Assembly (NCBI GenBank): GCA_965213645.1
Contig: CBDBZX010000002.1
Coordinates: 186,001 to 250,000, forward strand
Source of the DNA: CBDBZX01 sp965213645
GTDB lineage: Bacteria; Deinococcota; Deinococci; Deinococcales; Trueperaceae
DNA length: 64,000 bases
Direction: 5' to 3'
Below are positions 18,096 through 26,545 of this stretch, piece by piece. The stretch's first letter is position 1, and every line of letters begins with the position of its first letter. Under the pieces are notes generated by a model, which was not told the origin of the DNA, did not search any database, and was given only the letters and a program-made list of their open reading frames with translations. Both the position numbers and the translations under genes were made by a program.

Positions 18096-19152
18096 TGATG
18101 AGCGACCTGTCAATCTCGCTGGGTGAGGTCGCGCCGCACAAGGCTAGCGAGAGGTCAATTTCGCTTCTAAGCATGTCCAAAACGCGCTCCACGCCCGCTT
18201 GACCGTCCGCCGCCAAGCCCCACAGGATAGGCCGCCCGATCGCCACGGCTTTCGCGCCTAGCGCGAGCGCTTTGAGCACGTCGGTGCCGCGCCGCACGCC
18301 GCCGTCCATGATGATGTCCACGCGAGAGTCCACCTTTTCGGCAATTTCAGCGAGCACATCCACTGAGGCGGGCGCGGTGTCGAGCTGTCTGCCACCGTGG
18401 TTCGAGACGACCACGCCCGCCGCGCCATGTTCGATGGCTTTCTCGGCGTCCTCCGCGTTCAAAATCCCTTTGACGAGCACAGGTAAATCAGTGATGCCTA
18501 CCAGCCACTCCAAATCCTTCCACGAGAGCGTCTGGTCAAAAAGTGAGGTCACGTAAGCGGCGAGGCCCGAGCCTTCGGTCTCGGGAAAGTCGTCCGCGCC
18601 CACCACGTTTTTGATGCGCAGCCCGTCGGGAAGCTGAAAGTTGTTCTTCACATCGCGCTCGCGTACGCCCCAGACCTGTCCGTCTACGGTCAACACAATC
18701 GCTTTATAGCCCGCTGCCTCGGCGCGGCGCACGAGGTTTTTAGTCTCTTCACGGTCTTTATACACGTAGAGCTGAAACCACATGGGACCCGTCGCGGCGT
18801 CCGCCACCTCTTCGATTGAAGAGGTCGAGAGCGTGCTTAACATCATCGCCGTGTCCGCCGTGCCCGCCGCTCTCGCCACTGCGACCTCCCCTTCAGGGTG
18901 CGCCATGCGGTGAAAAGCGGTTGGCGCAACCATAACGGGCATCGAAATCTCTTGCCCCAAGACTGTCGTGCTGAGGTCGCGTCCGCTGATGTCGCGCAAC
19001 ACGCGGTTTTTAAGCCGGTAGCGCTCAAAGGCGCGGACGTTGTCGCGCAGCGTCACCTCGTCGTCGGAGCCACCCACATAGTAGTCGAAGGCCATCTGCG
19101 AGAGGTTTTCCTTGGCCGCCGTTTCGTACTCGTGGAGGTTGAGAGGTTTCAT
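18070..19152 (-). CDS. FMN-dependent alpha-hydroxy-acid oxidase/dehydrogenase
   Basis: This 360-aa protein belongs to the glycolate oxidase / L-lactate dehydrogenase family. Early FMN contacts are FDYYVGGSDDE and PVMVAPTAFHRMAHPEGE. WFQLYVYKDR follows, and the catalytic His lies in VVSNHGGRQLD, with FMN phosphate binding in IMDGGVRRGTDVLKALALGA. Substrate could be glycolate, lactate or another 2-hydroxy acid. Glycolate would connect to the glyoxylate-bypass genes in this window, but sequence does not decide this. RBS GAAGGAGC precedes the ATG. It overlaps the converging ATPase at the 3' end. Confidence 0.9.
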   Translation of the reverse strand: MKPLNLHEYETAAKENLSQMAFDYYVGGSDDEVTLRDNVRAFERYRLKNRVLRDISGRDLSTTVLGQEISMPVMVAPTAFHRMAHPEGEVAVARAAGTADTAMMLSTLSTSSIEEVADAATGPMWFQLYVYKDREETKNLVRRAEAAGYKAIVLTVDGQVWGVRERDVKNNFQLPDGLRIKNVVGADDFPETEGSGLAAYVTSLFDQTLSWKDLEWLVGITDLPVLVKGILNAEDAEKAIEHGAAGVVVSNHGGRQLDTAPASVDVLAEIAEKVDSRVDIIMDGGVRRGTDVLKALALGAKAVAIGRPILWGLAADGQAGVERVLDMLRSEIDLSLALCGATSPSEIDRSLIIKVQPFQP

Positions 19153-19366
19153 AGAAGCTCCTTCCGCCCCGCAAAAAGCCTAGCAGGACTCTGTCGGATT
19201 GTGGAACCTTATTTTTCCATAGACCGCGCCGCGCAAGTGTGGTTGTTGAGTGTATTGAGGACGTGTTAGTAATGTTTGGGTGAAAGGGTGTTTGAGTTGA
19301 GACCTAGAAAACAGAAATAAACCCTTTCCCTTCACTTTTATCTGAAGCCTAATGGAACGCTGCCTC

Positions 19367-19395
19367 GTAGGGGCGGGTTTGAAACCCGCCCCTAC
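19367..19395. repeat. REP-like palindrome, copy 1 of 3
   Basis: The 14-bp arms GTAGGGGCGGGTTT and AAACCCGCCCCTAC are separated by one base. Copies with the same arms are at 57461-57489 and, missing two bases of one arm, at 38742-38768. Copies 1 and 3 also share a left flank (CGCTGC-C/T-TC), so the repeat unit is somewhat longer than the palindrome. Confidence 0.8.
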
Positions 19396-19488
19396 ACCGC
19401 GCTGCATACACCCGTAGTTTTCACAGCGCTGCTCCCTAGGGGGGATTCATGAATCCTACGCCGCTCTACAATCCATCTGGCATTTTAT

Positions 19489-19585
19489 AGCATTTCCACT
19501 TTTGGCTGCTGCAGCAGCCAAAAGTGCGAGCGGATGCGAGAAGAAACGGACGCCCTCACCGGGTGCAGCGACAAATGGAAATGCT
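19489..19585. repeat. Nested inverted-repeat element (97 bp)
   Basis: Outer arms AGCATTTCCA (19489-19498) and TGGAAATGCT (19576-19585) enclose a perfect 28-bp palindrome at 19498-19525, whose half is ACTTTTGGCTGCTG. Such a structure could be a small non-autonomous element or a folded RNA. I found no second copy in the window. Confidence 0.55.
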
Positions 19586-19611
19586 GTTACAAAGACCAAT
19601 TTTACAAAGGC

Positions 19612-19646
19612 CATAAGAAAAACCCGCTCTAAGTCAGAGCGGGTTT
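19612..19646 (-). terminator. Intrinsic terminator of the PSBD/coiled-coil gene
   Basis: Arms AAACCCGCTCT (19620-19630) and AGAGCGGGTTT (19636-19646) enclose a 5-base loop. Read leftward, the stem runs into a T-rich tract (TTTTTCTT). It lies 20 bases after the stop of the gene at 19666. Confidence 0.85.
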
Positions 19647-19665
19647 AAGGGAATTGAGCGTAAGT

Positions 19666-20463
19666 TTAACCGAATAGCTTCCACCAGGGCTTCTTCTTGG
19701 TCGCCTCCGCAAGTTCGGCCTTGAGCCCGTCGATCTGCTCTTTGGCTTTCTCTAAAAGGCCGCGCTGACGTCCAATTTCGGCTTTGGCTTTCTCGAGCTT
19801 GGCCTTAGCCTTCTCGCTCTCCTCCTTGAGAGCGCTCTGGCCCGAGGCGGCGGACTTGGCTTTCTCCAACTCAAGAGTGAGTTGGCTCTGCTCGCTCTGG
19901 AGCTTAGCGACTTGGCTCTCCAACTGCGACTTCTCGCTCTGGAGGCTCGAGACTTGCCCGGCGACTTGGCTCTGCTGCGCCTGGGCGCTCTGGAGGCTCT
20001 GCACCTCTCCCTTGAGGCGTTCAACTTCATTGAGCGCGGCCTGGTACTCGGCGCTGCTGATGCCGGAGGCGCTAGGCGCGGGTGTGCTCGCTACGGGCGC
20101 AGGTGCCGGGGTAGGCTCGTCCAGAGAAACCGCGTCAAGCAGCGCGTCGCTCGGCGCGTCGGGCGCGTCACCCCAGGTGATTTCGTCTTCGGCGCTAGGC
20201 TGGGCGCTAGCGTCAGCGCTACCGGCTTGCTCCGCTTGAAAGGCTTTGATGTCCTCTTCGGGCCAAGCCTCCATCCCTTCAGGGGTCGGCTCGGCGGTAG
20301 GGTTGAGGGCTTCTTCGCCGGCCATGACTTTAGCTAGGTAGGTCAGCACGTCTTTTTCGACGACGCTGCCTTCGGGACCGGAGCCTGAGAGAACGCGCCA
20401 ATCGACGTTGTTCTCCTCGGCAAGCTGTTTGGCTAGGGGGGCAATAGTAGGTTCGCTCATCAC
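19666..20463 (-). CDS. E3-binding-domain (PSBD) coiled-coil protein
   Basis: Residues 6-45 (IAPLAKQLAEENNVDWRVL, then GSGPEGSVVEKDVLTYLA) match the peripheral-subunit-binding domain of 2-oxoacid dehydrogenase E2 proteins. There is no lipoyl domain and no acyltransferase domain. An acidic Ala/Pro linker follows (46-135), then about 110 residues of coiled coil with repeated LQSE/SQL units, and a short basic tail KKKPWWKLFG. PSBD normally docks E3 or E1 onto the E2 core, so this protein may tether a dehydrogenase to a scaffold or membrane; that is inference. No dehydrogenase gene is adjacent. A terminator follows immediately. Confidence 0.75.
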   Translation of the reverse strand: MMSEPTIAPLAKQLAEENNVDWRVLSGSGPEGSVVEKDVLTYLAKVMAGEEALNPTAEPTPEGMEAWPEEDIKAFQAEQAGSADASAQPSAEDEITWGDAPDAPSDALLDAVSLDEPTPAPAPVASTPAPSASGISSAEYQAALNEVERLKGEVQSLQSAQAQQSQVAGQVSSLQSEKSQLESQVAKLQSEQSQLTLELEKAKSAASGQSALKEESEKAKAKLEKAKAEIGRQRGLLEKAKEQIDGLKAELAEATKKKPWWKLFG

Positions 20464-20828
20464 GCCTTACTATCCTCCGTGAAAGGTGTAAGGTGCTATC
20501 TAATTTTTTACATCTTAATATTAGACCTCTTGCAAAAGTTCCACTTTATCCACTTAGGGCGTCTACTCCTACTCGCTCTACTCGGCGAAAGCGGAAGCCA
20601 GGCGAATGCCTGCCTCCCACTTTCGCAAGAGGTCTATTGGGCGTTTCTAAAGGTAACGCGAATGACAAAGCAATCAGTAGCACCTGTGAGGGTGTTGCTG
20701 TCCTTTGAAGTTGAGCGAAGTTCAGTACTGAGCGCGGTTGTGTTGTAAAACTCGCTGAATACTATAGACACAGCTTGGCAAACGCAGTACCTTTGAACGG
20801 AGTTTGTAGAGAAAGAGGAGGGATAGCT
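20464..20828. other. Intergenic region holding a MITE and the gntP leader
   Basis: Between the PSBD gene and gntP the only clear feature is the 113-bp MITE at 20523-20635. The remaining 190 bases include the gntP promoter and a strong ribosome site (AGAGGAGGG) before 20829. Confidence 0.5.
20523..20635. mobile_element. MITE (113 bp) mobilised by the IS5-type element at 56028
   Basis: The left end AGACCTCTTGCAAAAGT (20523-20539) and right end ACTTTCGCAAGAGGTCT (20619-20635) are inverted repeats with one mismatch. They are nearly identical to the ends of the 898-bp IS at 56028-56925. ATT flanks both sides (20520-20522 and 20636-20638), the same flanking triplet as at the IS. The interior shows no coding capacity and no similarity to the IS interior, which fits a non-autonomous derivative moved in trans. 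Confidence 0.85.
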
Positions 20829-22178
20829 ATGTCCACTGTTGCCCTTATTGCGGTTGCTGTTACGGGTATTGCCATGTTGCTCGTGTTAGTGGCGGTGGTG
20901 AAGCTCGAGGCGTTCATCAGTTTGATCTTCACGAGCATGGTCGTCGCGCTTTTAGCCGGGATACCGCTCACGGAAATCATCGGCGCGATTGAAGAGGGGA
21001 TGGGTAGCACGCTCGGCGCAATTGCCATCATCATCGGCTTCGGCGCGATGTTCGGCGAGATGCTGCGCGTTTCAGGGGGGACGCGGCAGCTTGCGACGAC
21101 CCTTGTGGACAGCTTCGGCGAGCGCTGGGCTCCCTGGGCGATGGGGCTCACAGGTTTTCTCGTTTCCATCTCCGTCTTTTTCGACGTCGGGCTCATCGTG
21201 CTCCTCCCGCTCGCCTACAGCCTGACGCAACGCTCGGGCCGCTCGCTGCTGTACTACGCGCTGCCCTTGGGCGCGGGGCTCGCGGCCACGCACGCCTACA
21301 TCCCGCCGACCCCTGGACCGACGGCGATTGCCGCTGAATTAAATGTGGATTTGGGCTGGGTCATCCTTTTCGGACTCATTGCAGGGCTGCCTGCGCTTGG
21401 CGTCGGCGGCATCGTCTTCAGCCGCTTTATCGCACGGCGTATCCATATACCCGTGCCCGAAAGCGTACGCGAAGAGGAAGAGGAGTCGGCGGAGACGCCC
21501 GACCCGCCCAGCTTCGGGCTCGTCATTTCGCTCATCCTCTTTCCGCTCGTACTCATCTTGATCGGCACGCTGACAGGGGTCGCGCTACCCGAAGAGTCGG
21601 TTGTGCGCAGGTTCTTCGCTTTCGCGGGACACCCCTTTACCGCGCTGCTCCTCGCGTCGCTCCTGGTCTTTTATGTCCTCGGCGTGCGGCGCGGTCGCTC
21701 GATGGAAGAGGTGCAGAACATCGCGACCAAGTCGCTCGAGCCCGTCGCCCTGGTTCTCCTCGTCACGGGTGCGGGCGGCGTCTTCGGCAACGTCTTGCAG
21801 CAGAGCGGCGTCGGCGAGGCCATCGCCAGCCTCATGTCCACCTCGGGCTTGCCGCCCATCCTGCTTGCCTTTTTAATCGCGACGATGGTGCGCGTGGCGC
21901 AGGGCTCGGCGACCGTCTCGATGGTCACGGCGGCGGGGTTGGTCGCGCCTGCGATTCAGCAGCAGGGGTTGTCCGCGCCCGCCGTCGGTCTTATCGCCAT
22001 CGCGATTGCCTCGGGTGCAACCGTGCTCAGTCACGTGAACGACTCGGGCTTCTGGCTCGTCAACCGCTTTTTAGATATGTCGGTAGCGGACACGCTCAAG
22101 TCGTGGACGGTGTCGGTGACGTTGGTGGGAGTGACGGGGTTTTTAGTGGTGTTTGTGCTGAGTTTTTTTATTCAGTGA
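20829..22178 (+). CDS. GntP-family gluconate/organic-acid permease
   Basis: This is a 449-aa polytopic membrane protein with about 12-14 helices. GntP hallmarks are GFGAMFGEML, the ISVFFDVGLIVLLPL stretch, and HAYIPPTPGPTAIA; near the end, VRVAQGSATVSMVTAAG and SHVNDSGFW are highly conserved. The family exchanges gluconate or related hydroxy acids with protons. The exact substrate (gluconate, glycerate, lactate or D-serine) is not decided by these motifs. The start at 20829 is preferred over an earlier in-frame codon because AGAGGAGGG lies just upstream and the first helix begins directly after it. Confidence 0.9.
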   Translation: MSTVALIAVAVTGIAMLLVLVAVVKLEAFISLIFTSMVVALLAGIPLTEIIGAIEEGMGSTLGAIAIIIGFGAMFGEMLRVSGGTRQLATTLVDSFGERWAPWAMGLTGFLVSISVFFDVGLIVLLPLAYSLTQRSGRSLLYYALPLGAGLAATHAYIPPTPGPTAIAAELNVDLGWVILFGLIAGLPALGVGGIVFSRFIARRIHIPVPESVREEEEESAETPDPPSFGLVISLILFPLVLILIGTLTGVALPEESVVRRFFAFAGHPFTALLLASLLVFYVLGVRRGRSMEEVQNIATKSLEPVALVLLVTGAGGVFGNVLQQSGVGEAIASLMSTSGLPPILLAFLIATMVRVAQGSATVSMVTAAGLVAPAIQQQGLSAPAVGLIAIAIASGATVLSHVNDSGFWLVNRFLDMSVADTLKSWTVSVTLVGVTGFLVVFVLSFFIQ

Positions 22179-22450
22179 GATGTTTGGAGGGTGCCAGCAC
22201 TGCGAGGTGTGGTCGCGCAACAGCGGGGTGACGAGGCTCGAGTACGTCAATCACCCGGACCGCGTACCTTGGCGTTTACACTATTCGAACCGAATTGACC
22301 ATCTTTTGGAGAGGTAGCTTGACATGCTCGAGCTCGCGACTGGTTCACGGCGTTGACATGCTCGAGGCTGACCAAAAACCACAATGATGAACCCCCTCAC
22401 GAGCGAGGGGGTCAAAGAAGTTGATAGTTTGGGTTGAATGAGGCTCGAGC
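22179..22450. other. Intergenic region with hairpin after gntP and aceA
   Basis: The 272-base convergent gap contains a duplicated TTGACATGCTCGAG (near 22318 and 22353) and a hairpin with arms ACCCCCTC (22391-22398) and GAGGGGGT (22405-22412). The hairpin lacks a T tract on either side, but its position between convergent genes fits a transcription stop. Confidence 0.45.
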
Positions 22451-23734
22451 CTAGTGAAACTGCTCCGCCTCCGTCGAACCTACAAGCGCCGCCGTAGACG
22501 CCTTGCCGCCTGTCGCAACGTTTAATACCTTGTCGAAGTACCCCGTCCCCGACTCACGCTGGTGCTTCGTCGCGGTGTACCCATCGGCTTCGCGGGCGAA
22601 CTCCTCCTCTTGCAGCGCGACATAGGCGCTCATGCCGCTCTCGGCGTAGCCTTTCGCAAGCTCGAAGGTGCGCAGGTTGATGGTGTGCCAGCCCGCCAAG
22701 GTGATGAACTGGAACTTGTAGCCCATTGCGCCTAATTCGCGCTGGAACTTGGCAATCGTCTCGTCGTCCAGGTGCTTCTTCCAGTTAAACGATGGCGAGC
22801 AGTTGTAAGCGAGCATCTGATCGGGGTACTCGGCGTGGATAGCTTCGGCAAATTCACGTGCCTCGTCCAAGTTCGGTGTCGAGGTCTCCATCCACAAGAG
22901 GTCTACGTAGGGCGCGTACTCCAACGAACGCTTGATGCACGCCTCGATGCCCGGCTTGACGTAGAAGTAGCCCTCGGGCGTGCGTTCGCCCGTCAAGAAC
23001 TCGTGGTCGCGCTCATCCACGTCGCTGGTCATGAGGGTGGCAGCGTGCGCGTCGGTGCGGGCGACGAGCATGGTGGGCACGTCGCACACGTCGGCGGCTA
23101 GGCGAGCGGCGGCGAGGGTGCGTAAGAAGGTGGAGGTAGGGACTAAAACCTTACCACCCAAGTGTCCGCACTTCTTCTCCGAGGCGAGTTGGTCTTCAAA
23201 GTGGACGCCCGCCGCGCCCGCTTCGATCATGCCCTTCATCAGTTCGAAAGCGTTGAGCGGTCCGCCGAAGCCCGCTTCCGCGTCCGCTACAATCGGCGCG
23301 TACCAGTGGAGGTCGTCGTTCACGCCGTCCAACTTGCTGATCTGGTCGGCGCGGGTCAGCGCGTTGTTGATGCGTTTGACGACGGCGGGCACGCTGTTCG
23401 CGGGGTAGAGGCTCTGATCGGGGTAGGTCTGCCCGGCCAGGTTCATGTCGCCCGCAACCTGCCAGCCGGAGAGGTAGATGGCTTGAAGGCCAGCGCGAAC
23501 CATCTGTACGGCCTGTGTGCCCGTGAGTGCGCCGAAGGTGTTCACATAGTCTTCGCTGTGTAAGAGGTCCCAGAGCCGCTCTGCACCGTGACGGGCGAGC
23601 GAGTGCTCGATGTGGACGCTTGGGCGGAGCGCCATGACCTCTTCGGCGCTGTAGTCGCGTTTGACGCCCTTCCAGCGGGGGTCGGTGTCCCAGAGGTCTT
23701 GGAGGTCTTGCGCGTTTTGCGTTACGTTGCTCAT
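22451..23734 (-). CDS. aceA: Isocitrate lyase
   Basis: This 427-aa enzyme splits isocitrate into succinate and glyoxylate, the first step of the glyoxylate bypass. The active-site signature KKCGH is at residues 187-191, with catalytic Cys189, and the Mg2+-binding VADAEAGFGG precedes it. Conserved late motifs YNCSPSFNWKKHL and QFITLAGWH are present. The length matches the bacterial AceA class. An AGGAG lies ahead of the ATG, and a perfect 13-bp palindrome sits about 23-35 bases upstream. Malate synthase lies upstream on the same strand across a 261-base gap with its own hairpin, so the two may be separate transcripts. Confidence 0.97.
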   Translation of the reverse strand: MSNVTQNAQDLQDLWDTDPRWKGVKRDYSAEEVMALRPSVHIEHSLARHGAERLWDLLHSEDYVNTFGALTGTQAVQMVRAGLQAIYLSGWQVAGDMNLAGQTYPDQSLYPANSVPAVVKRINNALTRADQISKLDGVNDDLHWYAPIVADAEAGFGGPLNAFELMKGMIEAGAAGVHFEDQLASEKKCGHLGGKVLVPTSTFLRTLAAARLAADVCDVPTMLVARTDAHAATLMTSDVDERDHEFLTGERTPEGYFYVKPGIEACIKRSLEYAPYVDLLWMETSTPNLDEAREFAEAIHAEYPDQMLAYNCSPSFNWKKHLDDETIAKFQRELGAMGYKFQFITLAGWHTINLRTFELAKGYAESGMSAYVALQEEEFAREADGYTATKHQRESGTGYFDKVLNVATGGKASTAALVGSTEAEQFH

Positions 23735-23756
23735 TTTGTCTCCTTTGAGGCGAGTT

Positions 23757-23769
23757 TACTTTGAAAGTA
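23757..23769. promoter_or_regulatory. Palindrome in the aceA leader
   Basis: A perfect 13-bp palindrome (half-sites TACTTT and AAAGTA around a central G) lies 23-35 bases upstream of the aceA start, in a position suited to an operator. The binding factor is unknown. Confidence 0.4.
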
Positions 23770-23939
23770 CACAAGTTTTCGGTGCGGTTGTCACTCGGAT
23801 AAGTGCGAGAGGTCGTTCATGAAGTTAAAAGCGTCTAACACCTACCTTTCGGGGTTTTTGAGACATGAAGCTACCTAGCGCCTCGAGTCATCAAAGTAAT
23901 CGGACGGAAAAAGCGTCGGAGGTTTTAGGGATTTAGGTC

Positions 23940-23987
23940 GCCTGACCTCTCCATAGAGACCTCTTGATGAAGAGTAAGAGGTCAGGC
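23940..23987 (-). terminator. Hairpin after aceB
   Basis: Perfect 11-bp arms GCCTGACCTCT (23940-23950) and AGAGGTCAGGC (23977-23987) begin 9 bases beyond the aceB stop. No T tract follows, so this may be a stabilising or rho-assisted 3' end rather than a classical intrinsic terminator. Confidence 0.5.
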
Positions 23988-23995
23988 TCGAGAGA

Positions 23996-25564
23996 TCAAT
24001 CTAAGTAGTCGTACGCCTTCAATGTCAAGAACGTGCGGAAGTGGTCGCTCTTCACGAGGTCGTCTAAAATCTCGGCGGCATCTTGGAGGTGGTCGCCTTC
24101 CAACTTCTCCAACTCCTCTTTCTTCACACGCTCGTAGAGGTCCACGCTCATCGTCTCGCCGCTCTCCAAGGTCGCCCCGTGATGGAGCCACTGCCAGAGC
24201 TGCGCCCGGCTGATTTCGGCGGTTGCCGCGTCTTCCATGAGGTTGAAAATCGCCGCCGCGCCCGTGCCCGAAAGCCAAGCGTTGATGTACTGGAGCGCCA
24301 CGTTCACGTTCTGCCGCACGCCCGCTTCGCTTATAGACGCGCCTTCGATGTTCGTGTTAATGAGGTCTTTCGCGCTCACCGACACGTCATCACGCTGCCG
24401 TTCGACTTGATTCGGCTTATCCCCTAAGACTGCGTCAAATTGCTCTTTGGCGGTAGGAATCAACCCAGGGTGCGCCACCCACGTGCCATCACAGCCCGCT
24501 TCGGCTTCGCGTTTTTTATCCTCGGCGACTTTAGAGAGAGCGTTCTCCGTCACCTCGGGATCGTCGCGGCTCGGGATAAAGGCCGCCATGCCACCAATCG
24601 CGTGTGCGCCACGCTTGTGACAGGTTTTGATCATCAGCTCGGTGTAGGCGTGCATAAAGGGCACGGTCATAGTGACTTGACCTCTATCGGGCAGCGTCAT
24701 GTCCTCGCGCTGGTGAAACGTCTTGATAAACGAGAAGATGTAGTCCCAGCGCCCTGCGTTAAAGCCGGAGATGTGCTCGCGGAGTTCGTACAAAATCTCT
24801 TCCATCTGATAGGAAGCGTGAATGGTCTCGACTAAGACCGTCGCGCGGACGCTGCCCCTCGGGATGCCGAGTTCGTCTTGGGTGAAGTTGATGACGTCGT
24901 TCCAGAGGCGGGCTTCTTTATAGTGCTCGAGCTTCGGTAGATAGAAGTACGGTCCCGTTCCTCTATCTAAGCGCTCCTGTGCGTTGTGGAACATGTAGAG
25001 TCCGAAGTCGAATAAACTTGCGGAGATGGGCTCGCCGTCTACCTGGTGGTGCTTCTCGACTAAGTGCCAGCCTCTTGGACGCACCAAAAGTGTAGCGACC
25101 TCATCCTCTAATTCGTACGTCTTACCTCTTGCCTCATCTTCTAACCGAAGCGTCCCCCGCACCGCCTCCTTGAGGTTCTGCTGCCCCACCACAACGTTCT
25201 CCCAAGTGGGGGAGAGGGCGTCCTCTAGGTCCGCCATAAAGACGTTCGCCTTCGAGTTGAGCGCGTTGATGGTCATCTTGCGCTCGGCGGGGCCGGTGAT
25301 TTCGACGCGGCGGTCTTGCAGGTCGTCGGGGCAAGACGCAACTTGCCAGTCGCCCTCGCGGACCTCTTTGGTTTCCTCTAAAAAGTCCGGCATTTCGCCG
25401 TTATTAAAGGCTTCTTGCCGCTTCTCGCGCTCCGCCAAGAGTTCCTTGCGGCGTCCGCCAAATTCGCGGTGGAGCTTCTCTAAAAATGCCACTGCTTCGT
25501 CGGTCAAAATCTGCTGCTTGATTTGATTGAATTCGTTCTCGGTCTCGGCTGTAGCTTGCGCCAT
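23996..25564 (-). CDS. aceB: Malate synthase A
   Basis: This 522-aa enzyme condenses glyoxylate with acetyl-CoA to malate, completing the glyoxylate bypass begun by aceA. Family motifs include FMADLEDALSPTW with Mg2+ ligands, SVRATVLVETI with the catalytic Arg, GRWDYIFSFIK, WVAHPGLIP, and the catalytic Asp in LMEDAATAEISRAQ. The size is typical of isoform A rather than the longer G form. A good ribosome site (GGGAGGG) precedes the ATG. The stem of repeat A ends only 18 bases upstream of that start, so the repeat would be in the mRNA leader and close to the ribosome site. Confidence 0.96.
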   Translation of the reverse strand: MAQATAETENEFNQIKQQILTDEAVAFLEKLHREFGGRRKELLAEREKRQEAFNNGEMPDFLEETKEVREGDWQVASCPDDLQDRRVEITGPAERKMTINALNSKANVFMADLEDALSPTWENVVVGQQNLKEAVRGTLRLEDEARGKTYELEDEVATLLVRPRGWHLVEKHHQVDGEPISASLFDFGLYMFHNAQERLDRGTGPYFYLPKLEHYKEARLWNDVINFTQDELGIPRGSVRATVLVETIHASYQMEEILYELREHISGFNAGRWDYIFSFIKTFHQREDMTLPDRGQVTMTVPFMHAYTELMIKTCHKRGAHAIGGMAAFIPSRDDPEVTENALSKVAEDKKREAEAGCDGTWVAHPGLIPTAKEQFDAVLGDKPNQVERQRDDVSVSAKDLINTNIEGASISEAGVRQNVNVALQYINAWLSGTGAAAIFNLMEDAATAEISRAQLWQWLHHGATLESGETMSVDLYERVKKEELEKLEGDHLQDAAEILDDLVKSDHFRTFLTLKAYDYLD

Positions 25565-25901
25565 GAGCCCTCCCTGGGATTAGCAGGTATCATCTGGTCA
25601 CAAACGCTACCAATCTGTTGAGCGCTGTCAACCACGCACGTTTGGATGATACCTGCGAGAATTTATCTCACTACAACGGTGCTTCCGTGCGTTGCTTCAC
25701 ACTAGACTAAGTATGCCGCAAATGGCAACTGAATACTGCGTGTAGTTGAGGGGTGTGTACACGTAGAGGTGGTGTAGGAATGTGCGGATACACCGTTTTG
25801 GATTCGAGAGATTTCACCTCTTGCTCAGTGCAGAGCAGGTGTTTTGACTGAGTAAGGCGGTTTAGAGGTATGAAGGTCTGGCTGGTCAGTTTTGCTATAG
25901 A
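25565..25901. other. aceB upstream region
   Basis: This 337-base gap holds repeat copy A (25583-25656). The remaining 240 bases, towards the small-gene operon, show no gene or repeat that I can recognise. Confidence 0.5.
25583..25656. repeat. Stem-forming dispersed repeat, copy A
   Basis: Arms GCAGGTATCATC (25583-25594) and GATGATACCTGC (25645-25656) pair perfectly over 12 bp. An inner stem CAAACG (25601-25606) with CGTTTG (25639-25644) extends the helix. It shares the block CTGGTCACAAACGC with copy B and a variant of it with copy C. It sits directly upstream of aceB. Confidence 0.75.
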
Positions 25902-26186
25902 CTAAGCGCTTTTAGGTAGTGTGGCAACCTTATCAGGTTCTACAAGCGCCATTTCACGAATAGCGTTCCAGTCAATAACGGCAACCCAAATGTTCTCATC
26001 GGTAGAGAAGTGAACGCGCCCATCTACCTCGAGGTCTTCGCTGTAAAGCGTAAGATAAAGACCCTCTTCTAGTGCAATACTCTGTCTCGAGAGGTCTTCT
26101 ACTGTGCCGACACAGTTGAGGCGCAGTCGTCCCTGTGCGTCAGCGCTGTGAAAGTCGGCGTAGATGCGCGGCGCGTTCATAGACAT
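25902..26186 (-). CDS. Small conserved protein of unknown function (94 aa)
   Basis: This short soluble protein reads ADFHSADAQGRLRLNCVGT near the start and YSEDLEVDGRVHFSTDENIW later. I recognise this style from small unnamed proteins in cyanobacteria and other phyla, but no function is assigned. Its start is 6 bases after the stop of the upstream 110-aa gene, so the two are surely co-transcribed. It is the last gene of a three-gene run headed by an antitoxin-like gene. The predicted fold is mainly beta with one C-terminal helix. Confidence 0.7.
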   Translation of the reverse strand: MSMNAPRIYADFHSADAQGRLRLNCVGTVEDLSRQSIALEEGLYLTLYSEDLEVDGRVHFSTDENIWVAVIDWNAIREMALVEPDKVATLPKSA

Positions 26187-26192
26187 AGTATA

Positions 26193-26525
26193 TCACTCCC
26201 TTTTCCGCGCTGGATTAGCCTCGGTGGGGGTGAGAAGTTGACTGACCTCTTCGGGTGTAAGACCCGTAAGGGTAGCGTGATAAGAACTTCTGCCCGACGT
26301 ACGAATGACCTCTCCACCGAGCGCTCTTACCCTTCCGACTGTCGTTACGCCTATCTGACCGTGCGGAATCGTTCTCGCTAATTCTTCAGTTGACATATCG
26401 GCGGCGCACTCAACAGAAATGCCTGTAATTCCGCTCGGATGAGTTCCGGTAGCCCTCGCAATTTCTTCAGGTCGGTTTCGCCCACCTCTTACCAGGAGTG
26501 CTCCATCAGGAATTTTGCTTTCCAC
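26193..26525 (-). CDS. Small conserved protein of unknown function (110 aa)
   Basis: The protein begins MESKIPDGALLVRGGRNRPE and carries several strongly patterned blocks: GTHPSGITGISVECAA, IPHGQIGVTTVGRVRALGG, and TSGRSSYHATLTGL. The density of Gly, His and Ser/Thr suggests an enzyme-like surface or a tight binding module. I do not know its function. It starts 20 bases after the antitoxin-like gene and precedes the 94-aa gene by 6 bases. In classical toxin-antitoxin operons this position is taken by the toxin, but the sequence is unlike RelE, ParE, VapC or MazF. Confidence 0.7.
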   Translation of the reverse strand: MESKIPDGALLVRGGRNRPEEIARATGTHPSGITGISVECAADMSTEELARTIPHGQIGVTTVGRVRALGGEVIRTSGRSSYHATLTGLTPEEVSQLLTPTEANPARKRE

Positions 26526-26545
26526 TGCGTGACTTTACCATCACC

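Larger units (their letters stand above)
19153..19665. other. Repeat-rich intergenic region
   Basis: This 513-base stretch carries no gene that I can support. It holds a REP-like palindrome (19367-19395), a nested inverted-repeat element (19489-19585) and a terminator (19620-19646), each listed separately. Confidence 0.6.

Noticed and set aside
20479..20748. Short ORFs across the MITE region
   Set aside because: They run through the MITE ends and have no start signal or family match.
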